Shown: positions 1 to 9,456 of the stretch, piece after piece
Layout: each line of letters opens with the position of its first letter
How positions within the stretch are numbered: the stretch's first letter is position 1
Source of the DNA: Eggerthella sinensis
GTDB lineage: Bacteria > Actinomycetota > Coriobacteriia > Coriobacteriales > Eggerthellaceae
Direction: 5' to 3'
DNA length: 64,000 nt
Assembly (NCBI RefSeq): GCF_003339815.1
Contig: NZ_PPTT01000004.1
Span: forward strand, 140,909 to 204,908
The notes under the pieces: model-generated
What the model saw: the letters and a program-made list of their open reading frames with translations, nothing else
What the model was told of the DNA's origin: nothing
Database searches by the model: none
Made by a program: the position numbers and the translations under genes

Positions 1-67
1 ATACCGTGTGCGTCCGTTTGCGTGTCTGCTCTTTCGCTCAACGGCGATACATAGTAAGCTGAAGGAC

Positions 68-3007
68 ATGGATACCGAACCTCTTCATACTGCCGACGTC
101 GTGATCGTGGGATCGGGCGTTGCCGGCGCGACGACCGCGCGGGAAATGGCGCGTTGGCGCCTGTCCGCGACGGTTCTCGAAGCGGGTAACGACGTGGCCT
201 GCGGCTCGACGCGTGCGAACTCCGGCATCGTGCATGCCGGATACGATCCGCTTCCCGGCACGCTCAAGGCGCGCTTCAATGTGGCGGGGTCGAAGCTGTT
301 TCCGCAATGGGCTGACGACCTGGGATTCTCCTATGTTCGCAACGGCTCGCTCGTGCTGGCGTTCTCCGACGAGGAACGTGCCTCCGTGCGCCGCTTGGTG
401 GCCCGCGCGGTTGAGAACGGCGTGCCCGGCGTGCGCGAGCTCGACGCGGCCGAGGTGCGGGCGCTCGAGCCCGAAGCGAGCCCGCTCGTGCGGGGCGGCC
501 TCGTCGCCGAGACGGGCGCCATCTGCGACCCGTACGAGGTGGCGCTGCGCGCGGCCGAGCAGGCGGCGGAGCACGGCACGACGTTCCGCTTCAACGAGCG
601 CGTCGTGTCCGTCGAGCGCCTGGCGCCCGAACGCGCCGCGGCGCTCGACCCCGTGGGGCCGTCCGACCCGCCGCTGCGCTACCTGCTGGTCACGTCCGCG
701 GGCGCGCGCTATGCGGCGCGTGCGGTGGTGAACGCCGCGGGCGTGTTCGCCGACGAGCTGAACAACGCGGTGAGCGCGCGCAAGCTGCGCATAACGGCGC
801 GGCGCGGCGAGTACTGCCTGTACGACGCGGAGTACGGCCCGCTGTTCTCGCACACGGTGTTCCAGGCGCCCTCGTCGGCCGGCAAAGGCGTGCTCGTGAC
901 GCCCACCGTGCACGGCAACCTGCTGGTGGGCCCGAATGCGGTGGAGCAGGCGAGCAAGACCGACCTGTCCACGAGCGCGGAAGGGCTGCGGTTCGTGCTC
1001 GAGGCCGCTCGCAAGACCTGGCCCGATGCGAGCGCGCGCGGCATGATCGCGAACTTCGCCGGCTTGCGGGCCTCGAGCGCCGACGGCGACGACTTCGTGA
1101 TCGGCGAGCCCGAGGACGCGCCCGGCTTCTTCAACATCGCCTGCTTCGACTCGCCGGGCCTCACGTCGGCGCCGGCCGTGGCCGAGCACGTAGCGTCTGC
1201 GGTGGCCGCGCAGCTGGGCGCGGCTCCCAACGAGGCGTTCGATCCGCGGCGTGTCCGCTGCGCGCCGTTCGCCGAGCTCGACGAAGCCGAGCGGGCCGAC
1301 GCCATCGCGCAGGACCCGCGCTGGGGCCACGTCGTGTGCCGCTGCTGCGAGGTGACCGAGGCCGAGCTCGTGGCCGCGCTGCGCGGGCCGCTGCCCGTGC
1401 TGTCGCTCGACGCGCTGAAGTGGCGCACGCGCGCCATGATGGGCCGCTGCCACGGCGGGTTCTGCTCGCCCGAGATCGCGAAGATCGTCGCTCGCGAGAC
1501 GGGCCGCGCGCCCGAAGCGCTCGACAAGCGGCTGCCCGGCTCGCCGGTGGTGGCCTCGTCGCGCCCGGACTACGTGGAGCTGGCCCGCACCGACGAGGAC
1601 GCGGCGCCCGAGACGGCTGGCGAGGCCGCTGCGGCGGGTGCGCTCGCGGCCGCTCCCGGCGTGTACGACGTGGCCGTGGTGGGCGGCGGGGCGGCCGGCA
1701 TCGCCGCCGCGCAGGCCGCGGCGAGCGACGGCGCGCGCGTGCTCTTGCTCGACCGCGAGGCGAAGCTCGGCGGCATCCTCAAGCAATGCGTGCACAACGG
1801 CTTCGGCCTGCATCGCTTCGGCGTGGAGCTGACGGGCCCCGAGTACGCTCAGCGCGAGATCGACGCCCTTGCGACCCGGGGCTCGGTGGACGTGCTGCCG
1901 GGGGCGACGGCGACGTCGCTCGACCCGGCCGACGCGGCTGCGGGCACGCCGCTCGTCGTGCATGCGGTGGACGCGCGCGGCGCCCATGCGTTCGCGGCGC
2001 GCGCGGTGGTGCTCGCCACCGGATCGCGCGAGCGGGGCCTCGGCGCGCTCAACATGGCGGGCGCCCGCCCGTCGGGCGTGTTCTCGGCCGGCAGCGCGCA
2101 GAATTTCATGAACCTGCAAGGATGCCTGCCCGGCCGTCGCGCGGTCATCCTGGGCTCGGGAGACATCGGCCTCATCATGGCCCGGCGCCTCGCATCGCAG
2201 GGCGCCGAGGTGGTGGGCGTGCACGAGCTCATGCCGCATCCGTCGGGGCTGCGCCGCAACGTGGTGCAGTGCCTCGACGACTTCGGCATTCCGCTGCACC
2301 TCTCGTCCACGGTGACGCGCCTCGAAGGAGAGGGGCGTCTGAGCGCCGTGTACGTGTCGCAGGTGGACCCGGATACGATCCAGGTGATACCCGGCACCGA
2401 GCAGCGCATCGCGTGCGACACGCTGCTGCTGTCGGTGGGCCTTCTGCCCGAGAACGAGGTGGCGAAGTCGGCCGGCGTGACGCTCGACGCCGTGACGGGC
2501 GGCGCGCGCGTCGACAACCGCCTGGCCACGGACGTCGCGGGCGTGTACGCCTGCGGCAACGCGCTGCACGTGCACGACCTGGTGGACCATGCGTCGCAGG
2601 AAGGCGAGCGCGCCGGCGTTGCCGCAGCCGCGCACGCGCGCCGCGGGGGCGCGGAGCGGCCTGCTGCGGCAAGCGTGCCGGTGATGGCGGGGGAGGGCGT
2701 GCGCTACGTGGTGCCCCAGACCATCGACGCCGCCACGCCGCCCGACGAGCGCCTCATGCTGTCGCTGCGCGTGACGCGCACGGTGAACGCCCCGCGCTTC
2801 ATCGTGGAGGGCATCGACGCGTCGGGAGAGGTGCGCGAGCTCAAGCGGGCGAAGACCATGATCGCCGTGCCCGCCGAGATGGTGCTCATCCTGCTGCCCG
2901 CAGGCGCGGCCGAGGGCTGTTCGGCCGTGCGGGTGCGGGTGGAGGGCCGCGACGACGCCGTCTCGCCCGCAAGCGACGCCGGCATGGCCGGGGGAGGTGC
3001 CGACTGA
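68..3007 (+). CDS. GlpA-type FAD dehydrogenase fused to NAD(P)/FAD oxidoreductase
   Basis: A 979-residue two-flavoprotein fusion. Residues about 8-385 form a DAO/GlpA-type FAD domain ([14 protein letters not shown] near the start), as in anaerobic glycerol-3-phosphate dehydrogenase and L-2-hydroxyglutarate oxidase. Residues about 422-475 form a BFD-like [2Fe-2S] domain (CRCCEVTE followed by GRCHGGFC). From about residue 533 a second FAD/NAD(P) domain begins ([14 protein letters not shown], then [18 protein letters not shown]). In many Clostridia these are two neighbouring genes followed by a DUF1667 gene; here they are one polypeptide and the DUF1667 gene follows with a 1-base overlap. A cytosolic dehydrogenase of a 2-hydroxyacid or glycerol phosphate is likely, but the substrate is not determined by the sequence. 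The ATG at 68 is preferred because the FAD motif starts eight residues later; its AAGGA lies unusually close, and an upstream GTG at 8 would add 20 residues. Confidence 0.85.
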   Translation: MDTEPLHTADVVIVGSGVAGATTAREMARWRLSATVLEAGNDVACGSTRANSGIVHAGYDPLPGTLKARFNVAGSKLFPQWADDLGFSYVRNGSLVLAFSDEERASVRRLVARAVENGVPGVRELDAAEVRALEPEASPLVRGGLVAETGAICDPYEVALRAAEQAAEHGTTFRFNERVVSVERLAPERAAALDPVGPSDPPLRYLLVTSAGARYAARAVVNAAGVFADELNNAVSARKLRITARRGEYCLYDAEYGPLFSHTVFQAPSSAGKGVLVTPTVHGNLLVGPNAVEQASKTDLSTSAEGLRFVLEAARKTWPDASARGMIANFAGLRASSADGDDFVIGEPEDAPGFFNIACFDSPGLTSAPAVAEHVASAVAAQLGAAPNEAFDPRRVRCAPFAELDEAERADAIAQDPRWGHVVCRCCEVTEAELVAALRGPLPVLSLDALKWRTRAMMGRCHGGFCSPEIAKIVARETGRAPEALDKRLPGSPVVASSRPDYVELARTDEDAAPETAGEAAAAGALAAAPGVYDVAVVGGGAAGIAAAQAAASDGARVLLLDREAKLGGILKQCVHNGFGLHRFGVELTGPEYAQREIDALATRGSVDVLPGATATSLDPADAAAGTPLVVHAVDARGAHAFAARAVVLATGSRERGLGALNMAGARPSGVFSAGSAQNFMNLQGCLPGRRAVILGSGDIGLIMARRLASQGAEVVGVHELMPHPSGLRRNVVQCLDDFGIPLHLSSTVTRLEGEGRLSAVYVSQVDPDTIQVIPGTEQRIACDTLLLSVGLLPENEVAKSAGVTLDAVTGGARVDNRLATDVAGVYACGNALHVHDLVDHASQEGERAGVAAAAHARRGGAERPAAASVPVMAGEGVRYVVPQTIDAATPPDERLMLSLRVTRTVNAPRFIVEGIDASGEVRELKRAKTMIAVPAEMVLILLPAGAAEGCSAVRVRVEGRDDAVSPASDAGMAGGGAD

Positions 3008-3378
3008 TGCAGTTCGCCACCGATATCGTCACCTTCACGTGCATCTGCTGCCCGCTGGGCTGTTGCGTGGAGGTGACGCTCGACGAGAGCGGCCAGGTGG
3101 CCGAGGTGTCGGGCTACACGTGCAAGCGCGGGGCCGACTACGCGGCGCAGGAGGCGGTCGCGCCCGAGCGCATGGTGACGGCCGTGCTGCCGTGCGGCGG
3201 CTGCCTCGAGCCCGTCAGCGTGAAAACGCAGCGCCCCGTGCCGAAGGTCGCCATGCGCGACGTGCTGGCCGCCATCGCGCGCCTTGAGCCGGACGCGCCG
3301 GTTGCCGCCGGTGACGTGCTCATCGAGGACGTGTGCGGCACCGGCGTGGCCGTGGTGGCCACGAAAAGCGTATGCTAG
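3007..3378 (+). CDS. DUF1667 family cysteine-rich protein
   Basis: A 123-residue protein with ten cysteines, including the N-terminal cluster CICCPLGCC (residues 12-20), C39, the CGGC pair at 63-66 and C110. This matches DUF1667, a small protein almost always found beside GlpA-like dehydrogenases and NAD(P)/FAD oxidoreductases. Its start codon overlaps the upstream stop (TGATG), so it is translationally coupled to the fusion flavoprotein and probably acts with it. The cysteine pattern suggests Fe-S or metal binding and a role in electron transfer, which is an inference; the family has no established function. Confidence 0.85.
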   Translation: MQFATDIVTFTCICCPLGCCVEVTLDESGQVAEVSGYTCKRGADYAAQEAVAPERMVTAVLPCGGCLEPVSVKTQRPVPKVAMRDVLAAIARLEPDAPVAAGDVLIEDVCGTGVAVVATKSVC

Positions 3379-3429
3379 GGGCCGAGAAGCGACCCGCCGG
3401 GCCGTGGCCGATGGGAAAGGGAGCGCGCT

Positions 3430-3702
3430 ATGACCGATGAACCAGAGCAGGATCGGGGCGGCGAGCCCGCTCAGCCCGAAGAGAAGAATGGCGCGCGCCT
3501 CGCGGCCACGGCGCTCGTGGCCTTCGCAACCCTCGCGCTGCTGTTCGTGGCGGCCGTGGTGGTGTTCTTCCTCATCGCTGAGCTGTTGAACGGCTCGTGG
3601 ATGCTGGCCGGCAGCGCCGTGGTGGTGCTGGCGTTTTTGCTGTGGCTGGGCAACCGCCTTGTGCACGTGGCCGCCAACCAGAACAAGAACCCGCTCGGCT
3701 AG
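3430..3702 (+). CDS. small two-helix membrane protein
   Basis: A 90-residue hypothetical protein. It has a hydrophilic Asp/Glu/Gln-rich N-terminus of about 22 residues, then two hydrophobic helices at roughly residues 25-50 and 55-75, and a short basic/Asn tail. It has a purine-rich ribosome site (GGGAAAGGGAG) about six bases before the ATG and lies 51 bases after the DUF1667 gene on the same strand, so it may end that operon. I recognise no family. Coding use matches the neighbours, which supports a real gene. Confidence 0.6.
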   Translation: MTDEPEQDRGGEPAQPEEKNGARLAATALVAFATLALLFVAAVVVFFLIAELLNGSWMLAGSAVVVLAFLLWLGNRLVHVAANQNKNPLG

Positions 3703-3765
3703 ATGAAAGCGCTCGTCCTCGGCGGCACCAAGATGACGAACGTCGGCGCTCGCAGAAACTGCTCG

Positions 3766-3914
3766 CATTTGGCAAGTTTTTTCGCGATTGCGGTCTGGTG
3801 CGCCCAAGGCTCAGATATTGACCTGGGGCAATGTGCTCGACAATGGCAACATGCGGGCGATCGAGGGCAAAAAATGACGATTTCGCCCGCAATCGCGTAA
3901 AAATTTGCCAAATG
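3766..3914. repeat. 27-bp inverted repeat pair in AT-richer intergenic DNA
   Basis: The arms at 3766-3792 and 3888-3914 are reverse complements with 25 of 27 positions matching; each contains TTTGGCAA-type and CGCGATTGCG-type segments. They enclose about 95 bp with no convincing gene. The stretch is richer in A and T than its surroundings. No target-site duplication is visible at the ends, so a MITE-like element is only one possibility; a structured RNA or a regulatory hairpin is another. Confidence 0.6.
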
Positions 3915-3938
3915 AAGCGCGCGTAAGCGACATAGTGC

Positions 3939-3979
3939 GCGAAGCGGGGCCGCATCCTTCTGGTGCGGCCCCGCTTCGC
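3939..3979 (-). terminator. strong hairpin downstream of the DEAD-box helicase
   Basis: A perfect 16-bp stem (arms 3939-3954 and 3964-3979, 9-base loop) lies 16 bases beyond the helicase stop codon. It is very GC-rich and lacks a clear U-tract directly after the stem on either strand. Terminator function is therefore inferred from position and stability; it may serve both strands. Confidence 0.55.
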
Positions 3980-3995
3980 ATGGTGGGGGAGCTTT

Positions 3996-5477
3996 CTAGC
4001 GGCGCTTGCCGCGCTGCTGTGCCTTGGCGGCGCGCTGGGCGCGACCGGGACGCAAATCCGAGCCTCCGCGCTTCTTGGGAGCGCCGCCCGTTGCGGGCTT
4101 GCCCTGCGGGGCGTTCGGCTTCTTGCCCTGCGCGTTCTGCGAGCGGTTCTGCTGGCCGCCTTGCGCGCCGGCCGGCTTCTTCTTCGCGGCGGGGCGCCTT
4201 CCCTGCGGCGCGGCTTCGGTCTGCGCCTGATCGCGGGCCTTGGCCTTCTTGCGCTCGCGCGCGGCCTGCTCCTTCGCCGCCTGCTTGATCTCGGGGTCGC
4301 GGCGCGCATCGGCGCGGGCGGCCTTGCCTGCAGCCTCTTCGGCGGCCTGCTCGGCATCGAAGGACGGCACCGCCATCTCGGGGATGGGGCGCTTGATGAG
4401 CTTCTCGATGTCGCGCAGCGCGTCGGCGGTCTCGGGGCTCACGAACGACACGGCGAAGCCCGCCGCGCCCGCGCGGCCCGTGCGGCCGATGCGGTGCACG
4501 TAGTCCTCGGGCTGGGTGGGCAGGTCGTAGTTCACGACGTAGTCCACCTCTTCCACGTCGATGCCGCGCGCGAGCACATCGGTGGCCACGAGCACGCCGG
4601 TCTTGCCGGCGGCGAAGTTGTCGAGCGCGCGGCGGCGCTGCGCCTGGCTGCGGTCGGAGTGGATGGCCTCCACCGTGTACCCGGCGCGCTTGAGGCGGCG
4701 GCACGTGGAATCGGCGCGGCTGCGCGTGCGGGCGAACACGATGACGCGCTCGGAGCCCTTCTCGGCGAGCAGCGCCTTGAGCAGGGCCGGCTTGAGCAGC
4801 TGCGGCACGTGGACGACGTACTGGTCCACGGTGTCGGCCGTCTCGCCCTTGTGCGCGATCTCGACGAACGCCGGGTCGTGCAGCAGCTTGCCCACGCTGT
4901 TCTTGATGGACGCGTCGATGGTGGCCGAGAACAGCAGCGTCTGGCGGTTCGAGGGCGTGGCGCCGATGATCTTCTTCATGGCCGGCCAAAAGCCCATGTC
5001 GAGCATGCGATCGGCCTCGTCGAGCACGAGAACCTCCACGTCGCCGAGACGCACCGCGCCCTGCTCCATGAGGTCGACGAGGCGGCCCGGCGTGGCGATG
5101 AGGATGTCCACGCCGTGCTTGAGCTTGTTGATCTGCGGGGTGTAGGAAAGTCCGCCCACCACGGTGAGGATGCGATGGTGCGTCGAGGCCGCGATGGCCG
5201 TGCACACCTCGCCGATCTGCTGCGCAAGCTCGCGCGTGGGCGTGACCACGAGCATGAGCGGACCCTGGCCGCCTTTGGCGTGCTCGAGGCGGTCGAGCGA
5301 GGGCAGCGAGAAGGCCGCGGTTTTGCCGGTGCCGGTTTTGGCGGCGGCGATGAGGTCGCGCCCTTCGAGCGCGAGGGGGATGGCCTGCTCCTGGACGGGC
5401 GTGGGCGCTTCGTAGCCCAGGCGCGCGACGGCTTCAAGAGCCTGATCGGACAGGCCGAGTTCGTTGAATTGCTTCAT
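3996..5477 (-). CDS. DEAD/DEAH-box ATP-dependent RNA helicase
   Basis: A 493-residue RNA helicase. It shows the Q motif region (F..LGL then APTPVQEQAIP), motif I AAKTGTGKT, motif Ia PTRELAQQ, motif II DEAD in VLDEADRMLDMGF, motif III SAT and motif VI HRIGRTGRAG. The RecA-like core ends near residue 380. The rest is a low-complexity, Lys/Arg/Gln/Ala-rich tail typical of RhlE/CsdA-like helicases and probably binds RNA. The ATG at 5477 puts the Q-motif phenylalanine at residue 4; the open frame continues upstream but with no homology-like sequence. Expected roles are rRNA maturation or mRNA unwinding in the cytoplasm. Assignment to rhlE or deaD is not possible from sequence alone. Confidence 0.93.
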   Translation of the reverse strand: MKQFNELGLSDQALEAVARLGYEAPTPVQEQAIPLALEGRDLIAAAKTGTGKTAAFSLPSLDRLEHAKGGQGPLMLVVTPTRELAQQIGEVCTAIAASTHHRILTVVGGLSYTPQINKLKHGVDILIATPGRLVDLMEQGAVRLGDVEVLVLDEADRMLDMGFWPAMKKIIGATPSNRQTLLFSATIDASIKNSVGKLLHDPAFVEIAHKGETADTVDQYVVHVPQLLKPALLKALLAEKGSERVIVFARTRSRADSTCRRLKRAGYTVEAIHSDRSQAQRRRALDNFAAGKTGVLVATDVLARGIDVEEVDYVVNYDLPTQPEDYVHRIGRTGRAGAAGFAVSFVSPETADALRDIEKLIKRPIPEMAVPSFDAEQAAEEAAGKAARADARRDPEIKQAAKEQAARERKKAKARDQAQTEAAPQGRRPAAKKKPAGAQGGQQNRSQNAQGKKPNAPQGKPATGGAPKKRGGSDLRPGRAQRAAKAQQRGKRR

Positions 5478-5702
5478 ATGTCTCTGTTTTCTGTGTCGAT
5501 GCGGCTTGGCGGCCGCTGATTGCAGGTGCGGGGTTCGATCCGCCGCGTCATGCATGTGGAAGATCGAGGCGCAACCGCGGCAGATGCCGTCGGGCGCCGA
5601 TTCACCAGTATAAACGTTCAAGCCGCCGCACGCGCCGATGAGCGCATAATGACCAAAACTGCCACCGATCCGACACCGCGCAAGGACGGGGCCGCAACCG
5701 CT

Positions 5703-7172
5703 CTAGCGGATGTGGGCGGGCTTTTTGCCCCAGTAGAACTTCAGCAGGTGCTTGCGGTAGAGGGGGTCGTCGACGTCCTTCGGCTCGGCGATGAGGCGCA
5801 GCGTGGCGCGCGCGATGTCCTCTGCGGCATCCGGGTGGCGCAGGAAGCTTCCGTTGATCAGCATGGCGTGCGCGCTCTCGGGGTTCTTCGCCACGTGGCG
5901 AAGCGTGTCCAAGAGCTCGCGCGCCGTGGTCACGTGCATGGCCGCCCCGAGCGAGGTGAGCATCTGCACGTTCACCTTCTCCTGGCCGTACGCCTTGCCC
6001 AAGAGGATCATGGGCACCTGCGCGCACAGGCACTCGGTGACGGTGAGGCCGCCCGATTTGCAGATGACGAGGTCGCTTGCGGCCATGAGCGCCGCCATGC
6101 CCTCCACGTAGTCGAGCACGGTGACGTTCGTCAGGCCCAGCTCGTCGCATTCCTGGCGCAGGTGGCGCGCGTAGTCGGCGTCGTTCCCGGCCACGAACAC
6201 GAAGTGCAGCGTGTCGTCGAAGCCGTGCAGGTAGGGCAGCAGCTTGTCGAGCGCGGTGCGGAAGTGCACGTAGGGCCGCGGCAGATACGCGCCCGCCAGG
6301 GCCAGCACGACGCGGCGGTCCTGCGGGAGGTGCAGCCGCTCGCGCGTGGCAACGCGGTCGTAGGGGCGGCGGAAGTCGTCGCGCGTGGGGATGCCCGTGA
6401 TGAGGATGCGGTCCTCGCGCACCTTGCGGGGGCGCAGCGTCTCGGCCATCGACTCGTTCGCGACGCAGAACAGGTCGGTGGCGCTGTGGGGCCACAGCCC
6501 TTCGGTCTCGTAGTCGGTGGGCACGCACACGATGGGGTAGTGCTGTCCGGTGAGCATGCGCGCGGCCACGGCCACGTTCGCCGCGGTGATGTGGGTGCAC
6601 ACGACGGCGAGGGGCTTCTTCTCGCGCACGTAGTCGGTGAACTTGGCGTACATGACATGCGACCAGATGGAGCCGCCTCCCCATAGCAGGCGCCCGGTGA
6701 GCGTGAAGCGCCAGGTGAGGTCGTAGATGGGGCGCGTGGCGCCCGTGAACAGCGAGGCCGTCTTGTTGCCGTCGAACACGATGCGCCCGTAATCGAGCAC
6801 GTCGATGACTTCGATGTCGAGATCGTCGGGGACGGGAGACGGCGCGGCGACATCGGCGGCATCGGCGCTGCCGGCAGCGCCGACGACGGAAACAGCCGGC
6901 TCCGCGTCGGCGTCCTGCGCATCGCGTATGAGCTCGAAGGCCTGGGCGATGGCGTACGCGGCGCTGCGGTGCCCCGATCCCACGGATGCGTGCATCACGA
7001 TGACGGTGGGCTTCGGCGGCGCTTCCTCCGCGGGCGCGAGGGCGGTGGCGTCGCCTACGGCGAGCTCGGTGGAAGCAGCGGCTGCGGAGGCGTTCGGCTC
7101 GTCCGGCACGGGGCCGGCGGCGGGCGCGGCAGCGGTCGGCAGCGGGATGGTGGTGTTCTCGTCGGTGTTCAT
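5703..7172 (-). CDS. MGDG synthase/UgtP-like glycosyltransferase (GT28 type)
   Basis: A 489-residue glycosyltransferase. After an Ala/Pro/Thr-rich N-terminal stretch of about 45 residues it carries MHASVGSGHRSAA, the N-terminal signature of monogalactosyldiacylglycerol synthase-type enzymes. The C-terminal nucleotide-sugar half contains ICKSGGLTVTECL and GKAYGQEKVN, typical of GT28/UgtP donors. A second low-complexity Ala/Asp/Val segment interrupts the N-domain at about residues 85-115. It probably transfers a sugar from UDP-sugar to diacylglycerol at the inner face of the membrane. Upstream ATG/GTG codons exist; 7172 was chosen because residues before it look non-homologous, but the site has no strong ribosome-binding sequence. 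Confidence 0.85.
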   Translation of the reverse strand: MNTDENTTIPLPTAAAPAAGPVPDEPNASAAAASTELAVGDATALAPAEEAPPKPTVIVMHASVGSGHRSAAYAIAQAFELIRDAQDADAEPAVSVVGAAGSADAADVAAPSPVPDDLDIEVIDVLDYGRIVFDGNKTASLFTGATRPIYDLTWRFTLTGRLLWGGGSIWSHVMYAKFTDYVREKKPLAVVCTHITAANVAVAARMLTGQHYPIVCVPTDYETEGLWPHSATDLFCVANESMAETLRPRKVREDRILITGIPTRDDFRRPYDRVATRERLHLPQDRRVVLALAGAYLPRPYVHFRTALDKLLPYLHGFDDTLHFVFVAGNDADYARHLRQECDELGLTNVTVLDYVEGMAALMAASDLVICKSGGLTVTECLCAQVPMILLGKAYGQEKVNVQMLTSLGAAMHVTTARELLDTLRHVAKNPESAHAMLINGSFLRHPDAAEDIARATLRLIAEPKDVDDPLYRKHLLKFYWGKKPAHIR

Positions 7173-7278
7173 GCGAACCATCATACCGCAAACGCGCCGC
7201 GCTGGGCGGTTTCTCGCCCGGTACCCATCGCATCGCCGCATCTGCGGGTTCGCGTCGCGCGAGGGCTCTCCCGTGCGC

Positions 7279-7284
7279 TAGAAT
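7279..7284 (+). promoter_or_regulatory. TAGAAT -10 element, apparently leaderless
   Basis: TAGAAT sits six bases before the ATG at 7291, so transcription would start at or next to the start codon. No Shine-Dalgarno sequence precedes that ATG. No good -35 hexamer is visible. Confidence 0.5.
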
Positions 7285-7290
7285 AGCGGC

Positions 7291-8208
7291 ATGCAGAAGG
7301 ACGTCCTGAAATACTCGGCGCTCGTCTTCCTGGCGGGCGCCAGCTACGGCGCGCAGGCCACCACGGTGAAGGTCACCTACGCCGCGGGGTTCACATGGCC
7401 CCAGGTGGTGGCCAGCCAGGCGCTGTTCGCCACGCTGTTGTTCGCCGTCGGCCTCGTCGTGCTGCGGCTGCGCGGCACGCGCCTCGTGCCGCTCGCTCCC
7501 AAGCAGGTGCTCGCCCTTCTGGCGCTGGGCGTCAACACGTGCATCGGCACGGTGCTGTACAACTACGCGCTCACCCTGCTGCCGGTATCCGCGGCCATCA
7601 CGCTGCTGTTCCAGTTCACGTGGATGGGCATCGTGGTGCAGGTGATCGCCACGCGCCGCCGCCCGCATCCGGCCGAAGCGGTCGCCGCCGCCGTCATCCT
7701 CGGCGGCACGCTGTTGGCGAGCGGCCTGTTGTTCGACGAGGTGGGCGCGCTCGACCCGCTCGGCGTGGCCTGCGGGCTGCTCTCGGCGGTGAGCTGCGCG
7801 TCGTTCATGTTCTTCTCGGGGCGCGTGGGCCGCGGCCTGCCGCCCATCGAGCGGGGGCTCGTCGTGTGCCTGGGCGCCTGCGTCCTCGCGTTCGCGCTGT
7901 GCCCCGACTACGTCGGCAGCGGCGTGCTGCAGGCCGGCATCGCGCCCTACGGCCTCATGCTGGGCTTGTGCGCGCTGTTCGTGCCGGTCATCCTGTTCGG
8001 CATCGCCACGCCGCACCTCGCGCCGGGGCTTGCCGCCATCATGGCGTCGTCGGAGCTGCCGTGCGGCATCGCGCTGTCCATGGCCGTGCTCGGCGAGCCC
8101 GTGGCCGCGTTACAGCTGGTGGGAGTGGTCGCTATCCTTGTCGGCGTCGTGGTGTCGCAGGCGCCCAACCTCGTGCCCGCGCGCGTGCGGGCGCATCCTG
8201 CGGAATGA
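7291..8208 (+). CDS. EamA/DMT-family transporter (paralogue 1)
   Basis: A 305-residue integral membrane protein with about ten hydrophobic helices arranged as two EamA repeats, the usual drug/metabolite transporter size. Marker segments include FQFTWMGIV, RRRPHPAE and LPPIERGLVVCLGAC. It is closely similar along its whole length to the product at 9453-10358 on the opposite strand; both start MQK-x-x-LKYSA. It probably exports or exchanges a small metabolite or amino acid; the substrate is unknown. The start has a TAGAAT hexamer six bases upstream and no ribosome-binding site, consistent with leaderless translation. The gene is followed at once by a hairpin shared with the opposing tRNA-Glu. 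Confidence 0.9.
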   Translation: MQKDVLKYSALVFLAGASYGAQATTVKVTYAAGFTWPQVVASQALFATLLFAVGLVVLRLRGTRLVPLAPKQVLALLALGVNTCIGTVLYNYALTLLPVSAAITLLFQFTWMGIVVQVIATRRRPHPAEAVAAAVILGGTLLASGLLFDEVGALDPLGVACGLLSAVSCASFMFFSGRVGRGLPPIERGLVVCLGACVLAFALCPDYVGSGVLQAGIAPYGLMLGLCALFVPVILFGIATPHLAPGLAAIMASSELPCGIALSMAVLGEPVAALQLVGVVAILVGVVVSQAPNLVPARVRAHPAE

Positions 8209-8237
8209 AAAAGGCCGGAAGCGAATGCTTCCGGCCT
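8207..8237 (-). terminator. rho-independent terminator of tRNA-Glu (possibly bidirectional)
   Basis: An 11-bp perfect stem (8212-8222 with 8227-8237, GAAT loop) is followed on the minus strand by a run of five T. It lies ten bases past the encoded CCA of tRNA-Glu. The plus-strand side lacks a T-run, so it is a weaker terminator for the DMT gene that ends at 8208. Confidence 0.75.
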
Positions 8238-8249
8238 GCACGTTCGTGG

Positions 8250-8321
8250 TGCCCCCAACGGGAATCGAACCCGTGTCTCAGCCTTGAAAGGGCCGCGTCC
8301 TGACCTCTAGACTATGGGGAC
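8250..8321 (-). tRNA. tRNA-Glu (anticodon TTC)
   Basis: The minus strand gives a cloverleaf with a 7-bp acceptor stem (GTCCCCA with TGGGGGC), anticodon loop CTTTCAA and T-loop GGTTCGATTCC. The discriminator is A, and CCA is encoded at 8247-8249. Confidence 0.97.
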
Positions 8322-8559
8322 GTTATGCGCTCTTCATCTTCAAAAAGCAGCCTGAATATTATTGCAAAGTGCGGGCCTCATTGCAAGTGCTTTTTTCGCA
8401 GAAGATGAAACCGTCTGCCGAAGAGGGCGCGCGCCCGTTTATGCGAGCCTTCGGGACGATTCAAAAATAAGTTGAACACGATGGGCGGGAGGGGCTCGTC
8501 GGTGCCGGAGTGGTACGATTTTTTCGTTTGATACCGCACGCATTCGGAAAGTCAGGCCC

Positions 8560-9456
8560 TTGAACATCAAGCAGATTCGATACTTCGCCGCCGTCGTCGA
8601 ATACGGCAGCCTATCCGCTGCCGCGAAAAGCCAGCACATCACCGTGCAGGCCATCTCGAAGAGCATCGCCGACCTCGAGAGCGAGGTGGGGTGCGACCTG
8701 TTCGTGCGCAACAACCAGGGCATGAAGCCCACGTCGTTCGCAACGGCGCTGCACGATCAGGCGGTACCGGTGCTGGCCCGATTCTCGGAACTCGAGATCT
8801 TCGCCGCGCGCTTCAAGCGATCGGGCGACACGCTCGACTGCCTGCGCCTCGCGCTCAACACGCCGCCGTTCCTGGGCAACGAGGTGGTGCGCGAGAACAC
8901 GGCGGCCCTCGTGCAGGCGCGCGTGGGCGTGGAAACCACGATGGCGCTCGCCACGGGCGGGGAGGGCCTCGCGGGGCTCAAGGCGCGCACCTTCGACGTG
9001 CTGATCACCGTGGGCGCGTTCGTGCACGCGGACGTGGAATGCCGCCCGCTCGGCACCGTGCCGTCGGCGGTGATCATGGGGAAGGGCCATCCGCTGGCCG
9101 ACAAGAGCGAGCTCACGCTCGTCGACGTTGCTCCGTACCCGGTGGCCCTGTCCAGCTGGTTCGACGCGGCGAACGACAGCATCATCTCGAAGTACCGCGC
9201 GAAGAAGACGAACCTCACGTTCGTGGCATTGGAGCTGTCGGACATCTGGGAGCATTTCAAGCAGGGCGGCGTCATCTTCACCACGGGCATTCCCGCGTTG
9301 GAGAAGATGCACGGCATGACGGCGGTGCGGCCGCTCGCGCCGCAGGACAACGTGACGGTGCCCATTTGCGCCGTCTACCTCAAGGAGCGCAGCGCGGCGG
9401 TCGAGGCGCTGCTGATGGACCTGTTCACGGTGGGGCTGTCGTATTTCGGTTTCTAG
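8560..9456 (+). CDS. LysR-family transcriptional regulator
   Basis: A 298-residue regulator. The N-terminal winged helix-turn-helix shows IKQIRYFAAVVEYGSLSAAA and AISKSIADLESEVG; the remainder is the substrate-binding-like effector domain. The start is TTG at 8560, four residues before the conserved IRYF segment, with a weak CAGG upstream; a TACGAT -10-like hexamer lies at 8514-8519. Its stop overlaps by four bases the stop of the convergent DMT transporter at 9453-10358, and it sits between two paralogous transporters. It plausibly controls one or both, which is inferred from position only. The inducer is unknown. Confidence 0.92.
   Translation: MNIKQIRYFAAVVEYGSLSAAAKSQHITVQAISKSIADLESEVGCDLFVRNNQGMKPTSFATALHDQAVPVLARFSELEIFAARFKRSGDTLDCLRLALNTPPFLGNEVVRENTAALVQARVGVETTMALATGGEGLAGLKARTFDVLITVGAFVHADVECRPLGTVPSAVIMGKGHPLADKSELTLVDVAPYPVALSSWFDAANDSIISKYRAKKTNLTFVALELSDIWEHFKQGGVIFTTGIPALEKMHGMTAVRPLAPQDNVTVPICAVYLKERSAAVEALLMDLFTVGLSYFGF

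Noticed and set aside
38..2635. An 865-codon minus-strand open frame opposite the fusion flavoprotein
   Set aside because: Low-complexity His/Arg/Ala composition and no family signal; the plus strand carries clear FAD motifs.
3703..3900. A 65-codon plus-strand open frame
   Set aside because: It starts directly after the previous stop with no ribosome site and runs into the inverted repeat; the composition is not protein-like.
8439..8732. A 97-codon minus-strand open frame upstream of and inside the LysR gene
   Set aside because: It overlaps the LysR DNA-binding domain in antisense and has no start signal.
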